A stretch of DNA of 28,436 bases from Funneliformis mosseae (lineage: Eukaryota; Glomeromycota; Glomeromycetes; Glomerales; Glomeraceae), in assembly GCA_910592005.1 (NCBI GenBank), contig CAJVPP010000638.1:1-28436 (forward strand). Direction: 5' to 3'. The notes under the pieces are model-generated. The model did no database searches. It was not told the DNA's origin and saw only the letters and a list, made by a program, of their open reading frames with translations. Both the position numbers and the translations under genes were made by a program. Positions 10,307-20,486 of the stretch are shown here, in pieces. Every line of letters begins with the position of its first letter. Within the stretch, counting starts at the first letter, position 1.

Positions 10307-10880
10307 CAATTTATTGATCTTTTGATATACTTTTGGGTATGTTTCCTTTCTTAAAAAACTAATTAATTCCTTTTATTGTATAGTTATAATTATAATATGC
10401 TATATATCAAAACAGTTAAAAATCGTCTAGTCTAAACTTTGCTTCAGGGATAAATTAGGCTAAATAGTTTTCTCCGAATTTTGAAAGACTAATTTATTAA
10501 ATAGTGTCATAGTGAAATCCCGCTCAAGTCCGTGGTGTGACTGATGTCGAAAAAATCGTAAGATATAAGTATTTTAAATTGTTATAAAATATATTTACTT
10601 TTTAAGCTAATTTTTAATTTTGACAAAAAAATTTTTATTTAAAGTTTTTTGTTATCAAGATTTTGGCTGAATACTTTCAATTGTATTTTGGCATTTGTAA
10701 TCATGTTAAAATCTAAAAATTTGATTTGAAACTATTTTCCGGAATGTTACAAGATATTTTAGCCAAAAATAAATTTTTGTGGATTATTATGCACGTCATT
10801 GTGCACGTGCTCTAATGGTTTTATTCTATAAAATGTTGACTTTGGGAACTCGAAGAATTTTCCAAAAGAAAAAGACCATT
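10306..10880. other. Upstream region of the antiporter gene
   Basis: No gene is seen. A plus-strand frame joined to the first antiporter exon is open from 10779, starting at GTG, and contains ATGs at 10815 and 10833. The added residues have no membrane or family pattern, so they are treated as 5' leader. The region holds the GCACGTGC palindrome listed separately. Confidence 0.5.
10803..10810. promoter_or_regulatory. GCACGTGC palindrome, candidate bHLH (Pho4-type) site
   Basis: The 8-base palindrome GCACGTGC contains the CACGTG core and lies 71-78 bases before the chosen antiporter start codon, so it may be in the core promoter or the 5' leader. A second core site stands upstream of the neighbouring phosphate permease gene. 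Co-regulation of both genes by phosphate status is inferred from this pairing and is unproven. Confidence 0.4.
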
Positions 10881-13682
10881 ATGGATTTTATATATCTTAA
10901 TGAAGTTTCCGTTATTGCGACAATTTTTGGTGGATTTATTGTTGTTTTCGGTCTTGTTTCGTATTACATCAAAGAACGGTTATACCTGTCAGAATCGTGT
11001 AAGTATTCATACCTTCTTCGTGCTTTACCACACACATAAACTAATTCCGATGTCAAAATCTATTTTTATTAAAGTATTATGTTTAATTGTCGGAATAATT
11101 ATTGGCCCATATGTTTTAAATGTGATTGAACCAGATAAGTGGGGCAATGTTGACATAATTACACGTGAATTTACTCGTGTTGTAATCTCCATTCAGGTAA
11201 ATATTTTTTTTGATTTCCCATTAGTTTCTTTAAGGACTATTATTAAGTATTTATTTCTGTTTCAGGTAATGGCTGCAGGTGTGGCATTGCCCAAGTAAGT
11301 TTGAATCCTGATTTTTTTTTTTTTATCGGAAGTTATTTTCATAAATTTTTTAATTTGTTGATTTACTTGGTTCGTTCGTAAAGAGCGTATCTTTGGAAAG
11401 AACTTAAATCTCTAACGGTATTGCTTGTTCCGGTTATGTCCTGGATGTGGATTGTCAGTGCTCTTGCCATATGGTTACTCATACCTAACGTTTCAATTGT
11501 GAGTATTGTTTTTTCTGTTTAACTACGCTATGTCAGTATTTATGTAATCTTCCCTATTAAAAAATATAGTTAGAAGCACTTATGATTTCTTCATGTGTCA
11601 CCCCAACCGATCCGGTAAGCAAAACTTAGCTTCTTAATGGATATCTAATATGTAATATATTTTAATGAGAAGTTTAATTAACAAACATTTTTTTTTAGGT
11701 GCTGGCAAATAGTGTAGTGAAAGGACGTTATGCGGAAAAACACGTTCCAAATCACGTAAGGAATATTGTTTCAGCCGAGAGGTAAGCGCAATTTTTTTTT
11801 ATATATATAGAGTTAGGATTCGACATAATAATTTTAATTAACACGGTTATTATTTGTTTATTGATTACAATAATAGTGGTGCAAATGACGGTAAATCTTA
11901 TATGTGTATAAAAAAAAAATATATTATATAAATATATTTTTTAAATATCGAACGTAAATGAATTATTTATTCGTAGGTCTTGGATACCCTTTTCTTTTTC
12001 TCGCGATTTATCTAATGCAAATGCCTCCAGGCGAAGCGATAGGAAAATGGGTTTACTTTATATTAGGATATCAAATAGTTCTTTCTATTATAATTGGATT
12101 TATAATCGGATATGTTGCACGCAAGTTACTTTACTTTGCCGAGGCTAGGTATTTACATTAGTTTAGAAAATGCGATTTTTTTTTATATCTCAATTTTTTT
12201 TTTTATTTTTAAAATTTCGATATTTTAGGAAATTGATTGATAAAGAAATCTTTATGACATATGCTATTGTGTTGGCTGTAAGTTTTGATCGAACTTGAGT
12301 ATTATGAGTCTATGTTAAATATTAAGTGAATATCTTTATTTAGTTATTTATTATGGGCGCCGTTTCATTAATTGGAAGTGATGACATATTGGCTTGTTTT
12401 ATTGCTGGAAATTCCTTTACTTGGGAGTTTGTATAAATTTTATTACGAAGTTTATCGCTTTAGTCTTTCACATATTGATTTCTTGATTTTACTGATATTT
12501 TATTTTATAATGTAGTGACTGGTTTCGTAAAGAAACTGCTGAATCACACTTTCAAGATGTCATCGATTTGTTACTTAACTTAGCCATTTTCGTTTACCTT
12601 GGCACAATAATACCATGGACATCGTTCGATAATGAAGTTTTAGGATTGTCCTACTGGCGTCTTATCGTAATTTCTATCATTATACTCTTATTTCGTCGCC
12701 TTCCGATAGTAATGGCTTGTTATAAAATAATTCCCGCTATTAAGACACATCGCGAAGGTATTTTTTTTTTTAAAAAAAAAAAATCAAATTTTTTCTTTTT
12801 CTTTTTTTAAAAACTAAGGATTTTTTTTTTCGCGAAAAAAAAAGGTATATTTGCTGGTTGGTTTGGTCCTATCGGTGTGGGTACGTATTAGTATTATAAT
12901 CACGTGTTGTAATATTCAGATCAGGTCAATTAATGATATATTGTTTTAATTACATAGGTGCCGTCTTTTATGCTCAAGTTGCTAAAGAACAATTTGCAGA
13001 AACTGACCGAGTGCGAGAACTTATCCTTCCAGGTAATCTCGAAGTTTTAAAAATACAAATAAATCTTAACTAATAACGAATTAATAATAATACATTATTC
13101 TCTTCTTTTAGTTGTTTTCTTCCTTGTAATTGCTTCAATCACGATACATGGACTTTCTGTCCCAATGGTAAAATACCTTAATTATTATGATTTTGTTTAA
13201 TATCTATTTTTAAATTATTGTGATTTTATTTTTTTTCAAAGATAAAATTAGGGAAGCGTGTAAATACGATTACAATATCAAGAACTAAAAGTATTCGTCA
13301 GGGCCAACTAGATGTTTTAACAAAAACAAAAATAATCCAAGGAACCCCTTCAACTTCCTCTTCAACCAAAATCGATGAACATGAAAAACCAATTGCTGAG
13401 AATGATATTGTCCCAGATTTTACAATTGACATTAATACCACAGGTTTAAATGAAAGAATTTTAGCTTCGCTTCCACTTGACATTGATCAAGATAGCCACG
13501 AATTTTCAATTTATGAGGAGGACGACAATTACATTGTTGAAGATGAAACGGATGGAAAAGTTTACGTGATCAATAATTCGGAAGCAAAACCTGCAAAACT
13601 TCAAGAAGCTTCTACATCCGACAACGAACCACGAAAAATTTTTTCCTTATTTAAAAAATCTCCCGAACAAAATGATCGATGA
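10881..13682 (+). CDS. NHA1: Plasma-membrane Na+(K+)/H+ antiporter, Nha1/Sod2 type
   Basis: This protein would expel Na+ (and K+) in exchange for H+ across the plasma membrane. Fifteen exons join in frame: 10881-10998, 11075-11196, 11266-11294, 11384-11498, 11570-11614, 11699-11781, 11877-11890, 11977-12148, 12229-12277, 12344-12426, 12516-12757, 12845-12880, 12958-13032, 13112-13167 and 13242-13682, giving 559 residues. All introns are GT-AG, 66-95 bp. Family landmarks: KERLYLSES (residues 31-39), TPTDP (139-143), SGANDG (171-176), GSDD (260-263, matching the Asp pair essential in yeast Nha1), WFRKET and FAGWFGPIGVGA near the end of the membrane domain. About 12 helices are followed by a short acidic, Ser/Thr-rich tail of roughly 145 residues, much shorter than the yeast Nha1 tail. 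ATG 10881 was chosen because the conserved N-terminus starts there; in-frame ATGs at 10815 and 10833 are alternatives. No frame breaks. Confidence 0.92.
11877..11890 (+). other. 14-base micro-exon of the antiporter gene
   Basis: Exon 7 is only 14 bases (TGGTGCAAATGACG). It supplies the end of Ser171, all of Gly-Ala-Asn-Asp and the first base of Gly176. These are the ion-site residues of the SGANDG motif. AG stands directly before it and GT directly after it. Gene finders would easily miss it, and skipping it would delete the motif and shift the frame. Confidence 0.85.
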
Positions 13683-15097
13683 CAAGAAAAGTATACTAGA
13701 TTAAAATTGTACTTTATAATTTTGCATAGATTTCTACTTTCATATATTTCTTTAATTTATAATATTTTAATAAATTATGAATACATCAAAAATCCTTGGA
13801 ATTTGAAGATTTTTTTGGTAAAAATAAAAAAAATAATTATATTCCTCACAAAGTATGAATTTTACTATTCTTTTAATTTTTCGTATCCATGATCCTGGCT
13901 TTCTATTTTTAAATTTATGGAAAGCGTATTGACTCAAAAGAATCCATGAAGTACTGAAGAAATAAGCCTCAGGAGGAATTTCGAGAGCTTCCAAGTTTGG
14001 TATTCTGGTCAACAAAGACGACATATATAATGCTTTTTTTTTTTTTTTGAAAAAAAAATTTATAGTTTTATAATGAGCTCGACTTTTTATAGTTATGTGA
14101 AGCTCACCTATCTAATAAAATTTTATTTTCGGTTTTTCCCCTCGTATTAACAAATCATCGTTGTTAACCTTATTCGTCACGAAAAGTTTTGGCACCTTTT
14201 ACAAAACTCTGTTTTATTCTTTTTTTTATTCGGTAGTAAAAAATTTTTTTTTAATTCCCCTTATCAGTCATAGGATATGTCGATCCTAAATGATTTTCAT
14301 AAATTTTGTTACACACCAATTCTTTAACTAATTTTTAACGTTATAATTAATTTTTATGAGTAAAATAAAGATAAATTGTAAAAAAAATTTTATAGTTAAA
14401 AGTTAAAAAATGAATTAAGTTTTAATATTTTTTATATTAATATTTAAAGTGAAGCGGAAGATTCTCATTAATTATTTTATATAATGATGTAATAAATAAT
14501 ATATATAAATAAATATTATAAAATGTATTTATTATCTATTTACGCTTACTATATTAAAATTATTTAATATTGAACAACTTTAACCTTTATTACTTATAAT
14601 CTTTTAGAATTTTTAATATGTTGAAGTCTTTCAAAATGAAAGGTTGAAAAAGTTTAAAAATAGACATAAGATACAATAAAAAGTCAGTAACAAATTCCTT
14701 GTTACATATGTTTTTTTTTATTGCATTTATTTATTTTTTTCCAATGATTTAATTTTAAATTAATCTATAATACACAAAAATAATTAGTAAACAGTATTCG
14801 CTTCAGACTCAACAGGTTTAATTTTCTAATTATCAATATATTTTAATATATTTAGATTAAAAAAATATAAAAAATATTATACTAATTCAGATAAATAAAT
14901 TGAATTTTTATTATAATATTATTTATTTAAAAAAAATACAAATATTATTAAATAAGTTAAAAAGATATAGAAAAAATTAAATAAAATGTCTTTTTTTTTT
15001 ATTTTATATTTTTTTTATTTTTATTTTATTTCTTCTATAATTAATATAATTACTAATTCTTTTTTTATTTCAATTTAAATCTTTTTCTATTTTTTTT
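13683..15097. other. 3' flank of the antiporter and AT-rich spacer
   Basis: After the antiporter stop there are AATAAA-like words (about 13768) and the unassigned minus-strand exon-like ORF. From about 14350 the DNA becomes as AT-rich as the left end of the window, with poly-T and poly-A runs, and no gene is visible. This marks a fairly sharp border between the gene island and the transposon-filled part. Confidence 0.5.
13767..14024 (-). other. Unassigned exon-like ORF, 85 codons
   Basis: A minus-strand ATG at 14024 opens 85 codons whose first ~47 (MSSLLTRIPNLEALEIPPEA... through a hydrophobic FFSTSWILLSQYAF and then KFKNRKPGSW) have a balanced, protein-like composition in DNA less AT-rich than its surroundings. 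The second half becomes Lys/Ile/Tyr-rich and looks like intron or flank. It may be the first exon of a lost gene convergent with the antiporter, or the relic of one. I do not recognise the family, and no further exon was found before the antiporter's 3' end. Confidence 0.3.
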
Positions 15098-18000
15098 TTA
15101 ATTGCTCTGATGTTGTTCTTTCAATTTGTTTAATAAGAGGTTATAATTTATTAGCTTCTTCATATATAACTTTATTACAAATTTTTTTATGTAATTCTTC
15201 TTTATTTTCTTCAATAGATATATTTCTTTGTGTTCTAGTAATAGAAAATTCAGGTTGTGGATCAGAAATAATTTGTAATTGTAATGTAGAGTTAGTCTTT
15301 TTATTTTTTTTAGTTTCTTTAAATATTTTTTGAATTTTTTCATAAGTATAAACTACAACTTCAGTAGCTCTTCTTTCAGATGTATTTTGTGATTCTTCAT
15401 TAGTAATTTCTTGTTTATATAATTTTTCTATACGTTTTTTTCATTTTTATAATATAAGACAAATTTATTATATCCAATTTGATTCATTTGAGGCATAGTT
15501 TGTAAAAATCTATGTTTAGTATTTGTAGAATATTTAAATAAATCAAATAATTCCATTGAAAGTTTTCAAATAATTTCTTTTTTAAAAGTTATAATATGAT
15601 TTTATGTAATTTTTGGTTCTTTTATATCTAAAAATTCTTTTAATAAAGTTGTTAATCTTTCAACTTCAAATTGTGCTAATTTAATTTGTAATTTAAGAAT
15701 TTCTAAGTCTATTATACATGATGTTAAAGATTGCTTTATAAATTTAACCCTATAAGTTTCAAGTGCTTCATCAAATGCAAAAAAATAATTTGCACAAGTT
15801 ATATTTACCAAAGCTACATAATGAAAGATTATTTCTAAATATGAATCTAAATCTATTTTATGTAAAGCATAAACTACTGAATTTGTATAATTTAATTTTC
15901 TTGCTATATAAAATAAAGGGAAAATGCTTTTAAATTTTCAATTTGCATATCAAAATTTCCAGTTCATATACCTATTTTATGACCTTTCCATAATCCTACC
16001 TATTGCCAATAATATGTCTAAACCTTTAGAATTTTATTTTTAGATTTTAATATATCTTTAATAGTAATTAAATTTATTACCATATATATAAATGTAAAGC
16101 TATTCCTACAATAATCTAAATTAAATCTAAAGTTCCTTGAAGTAGCTTGATAGTCAACACATTTTTGAAAATTAGTTAAATATTTTGCACTAAAAGCAGC
16201 AGTTAAATTAAAAATTCCATAATCAGAAAAGATATTAATTAAAACTCTACACATATCCTTATTTAAGTGCTAAGATCCTAATAATATTCTTATATGTGGA
16301 TTTGCTATTATTTTATAATTAACAATCTATCTAAAAATTGATTCATCAGCTGAAATATCAAGACACATTTGAAATTCTAAATATCCTTCATTATTATAAG
16401 CTAATATAGGTGTAAAATCAATATCTTCAAGATATATTTCACATGTTTCATATATTCCTTCATTATCATTAGGCTTTCTCTAGCTTCTAATATTATTATA
16501 TTATAAGGTAGAATATTAGAACATTCTTTTGAAATATATAATAAAATTTTTTGATAAATATTACTATCATCAAAATTATTAAAAAAATATAAAGATCTAT
16601 CAATATATTCACATTGTAAAAATCACTAAAAAACTACTTTAAATAAATCTAAAGTTTCTATTAAAAATGTATTATGACCAAATAATTTTCGCTGATAATT
16701 AGATATCATTAATGAATTCTGTGAAATTATTGCATAAAGAAGAAGAGGTAGTGTAAACTGAAAAACTATCCTTAAAATTGCGTGTAAAGTATTACAAGGT
16801 GTATCATATAAATTTTTCCATCAAAATGATTTTGCCATAAAGCTAATATTAATAATTACAGTAAGATTTCAAATATGAGATCTATAAATTAGTTTTTCTT
16901 TTAGAAAAATTTCTTTCATTCTTTTTAATTCTAATCTACTTTCATATTTTTGTGTATATGTAATTATATAAGCAGCTTGTAAAATAGCTTGTAATGAAAG
17001 TAAAAATAAAGGTCTTCGACAAAGATTTACTAATAATTAGTAAGCCAAAAATGTGTATGTTTAATTGCTATAGTTAAAATTATAGAAGTTAAGAAAGAAA
17101 CTATATGAATTAATTTAAATTTATCTAATTTTTGATATATAAATTTAGCTCCTTTTTGAATTACTCTTCTTTTCTGTTAAGCTTGTACATTTTCATGTTG
17201 TTTTTTTAATAATATTTCAATAAGTCCCAAAAAATCTTTTTAATTATTTCTGGTAAATTATTATAATATTTTAATAAAATTGAAAGATTAGAAAATATTT
17301 CTTTTTTTTATTGTATATTATTTTGTAGATATAATAAGTTTTTATCTAAAAGTTGACTGAAATCATAACATTCTTGTAATGATATTAGAAGTTTTTTATT
17401 TATTACATGTTTATCAGCTTTTTTGAGTTTAAGTGCTGATTTGATCATAAATAAGCTTGGTATATTAGATGAAATATTTGTTAAAAAAATGTCTTTATTA
17501 TTTATTATTAATAAATGAGATAATTAGGATAAAATTTTGACTTTTAATAATGAATTCTATGATTTTGTAACATCAAAAATCTATTTATAAATTAATTCTA
17601 AACTTTTTTCAGTATTATTATTATGATAATTATTTTTTATATAAGATATATGCCTTTTTCCTTGTCTAGAAGGAATGTAAATATGATCACCATTTAAATT
17701 AAAATAAATTTGACAAATATAATGATATTTTAAATTTTTTTATTCTAAGATTTTTTAAAAATAAATGATTCTTGACTTAATTGTATTACTAAATATGAAA
17801 ATTACATTAGACAAGGAATTAAAAGATTTTTTTCAATTAGATTACAAGAATAAGAATAACATAATTTTTCATGAGATATAATATAAATATCTAAATTGCA
17901 AAAAAAATATCTTCTAATTGTAATCATAGATTGTTCTATTAATATTTTTGCTTTATAACCTATTTCATGAAAATTCTGATCTAAATTAAAATGTGTTTTA

Positions 18001-18594
18001 TAAACATCAAGTTTACTAGGTTTAGCATTTACTATTTTAATAGATTTTGAATTAATTTTTCAAATTCTGACTAACTGCTATAATTTCCAAATACTTAGAT
18101 TTTAGCATTTATTAATCTCTTCAGTTTTTGGATCTATAATTATAATTGCACAAGTGAAATGACATATTATTATTTTTCTCAATTATAATTTTCGTAATTT
18201 CATTTTCATCATCTAAATCCTCAGTATCTATACATATATCTATAAAAAAAAACTTTATTATTATTAAATAGGCAGATTATGTATATTCTTGATTTATCTT
18301 CATTATCTTCAATATGTATTAATTTATCAAAAGAATCTATTTCAAAAGAATTATCATTAGAATTGTTTTTCATATATTCAATATTATCATTTAAATTATA
18401 AAGAAAAAAAATTCATCTTGCGTAAAGGATTGTTTAAAATCTATTTCATCATTAATATCTTTTGCTAATTCATTCATGATATCAAAAGTAGTTTCATCAT
18501 TATTTATATCTGAAGTTGAAGGCATAGACATAATTTTTAAGTTACCAAATAAGTTATAATAACTTTTACTACTAATTTTTTTATAAAAGCTCAT
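15098..18594 (-). pseudogene. Long decayed gene of an unnamed repeat-encoded family
   Basis: Protein-like sequence runs along the minus strand for about 3.5 kb with many stops and frame changes, so the ancestor had well over 1,000 residues. In order: an acidic N-terminus (SMPSTSDINNDETTFDIM, 18594 onward); KPSKLDVYKTHFNLDQNF (about 18030); a Cys-containing block near 17900; GDHIYIPSRQGKRHISYI (about 17690); a hydrophobic stretch around HIVSFLTSIILTIAIKHTHF (about 17070); RRPLFLLSLQAILQAAYIIT (about 17010); KDMCRVLINIFSDYGIFNL (16254 onward); YFFAFDEALETYRVKFIKQS (about 15790); a coiled-coil-like region; and a Lys/Glu-rich tail with ERRATEVVVYTYEKI (about 15380). From memory it resembles a multi-copy protein family of Rhizophagus-type genomes, possibly transposon-derived, but I cannot assign a domain. 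Several lost positions read as Trp or Gln turned to stop. Confidence 0.6.
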
Positions 18595-20351
18595 TTTAAT
18601 AATAAAATAAATAAAATGAATATGTTTATTAAATAATTTAATTAAAGAATAACAAGAGAGCGTAATAATAAAAATTTTATTAAAAATTAATTAAGGTGGT
18701 GTAGTTATTAATTGAATGAAAAAATAAATACCTCTATATTTAAAAAAAAAATTTGAATAAGTAAACTTTTTAATAATTTAGCTGACATATAATTTAACTT
18801 TAAGTAACTATTTGCATGATTTTTTACTTGCATTTACATGTTATTTTTTAAATATAAAATTTATGGATAACGAGTTTTGATTTAGATTAATTAAAGTTGA
18901 AAGTTTAAAATAATAATTGATTAAAAAAAAAGCCAATAAATTTTCTTTATTTATTTGTTGTAATACTAATTGTTCAAACTAATTTTGAATTAATAAATTT
19001 ATTGTTATTGAGAAAAGTCAAGTCTAATAAATTGAAATACAGCAAACCCAATAAAAAATTTGTCACAGCAAATCTATTAAAACTAATTAAATAATGACAA
19101 TCAATACATGTTTACAATTTTTTACATACATAAGGTAATAATATTTGACTATCTTTTTCATATATCATAAATTGCTTCTACTCTTTTTTAAATGATAGAC
19201 TGATCTTTGTCTCTTTAAGTAATTATATAAAAACAACCTGATTTTCTAACTTTTTAGTATAAAATACATTTTACGTGTTTGAAAAAAAAATTTTGAATTC
19301 ATTTTGTCTGTAGATTTTTAAATTTTTCCATATGGTTTAGGTTTAGTGGGATTTTATTTATGTTAATCAAGCCTCTGAAGTTTTAATCTACAGTCAAAAA
19401 AAAATTTATACATCATCAACCGAAATGAAAAGTTCATTGTGACTCTTTATTTAATAATTCCCATTTAATTATTTTGAAAGGCCATTTCAATCAAGAATTT
19501 TTTTAATTAATTGCATTGTTCGTATATCATAAAAACATTTTTAGTTTAAAAGCCATATGAAATACTTCACCTTAATAGTTGTAAAGATTTACTTTTTCTC
19601 AAAAACTTTCAGAAATCTCAATTGACTGATTTCATGATGCAATAATAATACATTGATTCTAATAGATGATTAATTCGATTTTTGGATCACAGGTTTGATT
19701 AGAAGATGAGAAAAAATTAGTATTTCATTTGATTTTTTTAATCATAGTATAATATAGCCTTTTTGCCCTTAAACCTTCTCTTACATATGTTAAGTTCTCA
19801 GTGAATACTGCTAATTCAGATTTTGTAATGCGATCAAATTTGCAGATTCTTTAACTATAATGATCAATGACAAGTTAATAGAATAAAAGATAAATGCATA
19901 GCAACTACTCATTGAAAAAATTTTTTCAGAATAATTGTACAACAGGTAAGCTAATTCTCATAAAAAAAATCTTTACATTTTCTCCGCTAGTATATTTAGC
20001 AAACTGGAAAAAGTTCAGCAAAATATAAAAAATTGTGGATCATTTTAATTATTATTGATCTTCTCTAAGGTATGAAGAAAAAGCGAAAGTTATTATTTAT
20101 ACAGAATCAATCTATCATAAATCAAAATTCATTAGATTTTTAATAGTGAAGATCATAAGACTAAAGAGCTTAAATGAAATTGATTGAACTTTTTATCAAA
20201 TATCTGATTTATGTAATAATGTTAATATTGAGTATTTTATATATCTGGCTAAATTATCTATGAAGCAGGATAATAATATTTAACTCTTTAATACATAGTA
20301 GGTTTAACTATATATGTAAAAAAAATTCTCAAAATCGAATGATAACTTATC
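18595..20351. other. AT-rich region with possible minus-strand coding traces
   Basis: No intact gene. On the minus strand between about 19330 and 19980, short protein-like stretches in changing frames can be read (for example SELAVFTENLTYVREGLRAK near 19800), suggesting another heavily decayed element gene that I cannot identify. An inverted pair CTGTAGATT/AATCTACAG lies at about 19309 and 19387. Confidence 0.35.
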
Positions 20352-20486
20352 AGTAAAGATGGTCATCACAATTAAAAAAAATGGCGCAATTGAGTTGCAA
20401 CTTGTGGCGCAATTAAATTTTCTTATAGTGCAATTAAGTTGCAACTTAATTGAAATTTGAAAATAATTATGGGGACCATCTTTACT
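20352..20486. mobile_element. MITE-like element, 135 bp, 13-bp perfect TIRs
   Basis: AGTAAAGATGGTC at 20352-20364 is repeated as its exact reverse complement GACCATCTTTACT at 20474-20486. Inside, GCAATTGAGTTGCAACTT (about 20386) and GCAATTAAGTTGCAACTT (about 20430) are near-identical direct repeats, with a further GGCGCAATTAA between them. The element has no coding capacity, and the ORF crossing it is a by-product. Its size and end sequence match the element at about 25417, which supports one non-autonomous family. No clear target duplication is seen. Confidence 0.75.

Noticed and set aside
10779..10880. Longer antiporter N-terminus from GTG 10779 or ATG 10815/10833
   Set aside because: The extra residues are basic and unlike the family, whose homologues begin a few residues before the first helix; ATG 10881 fits best. 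Not fully excluded.
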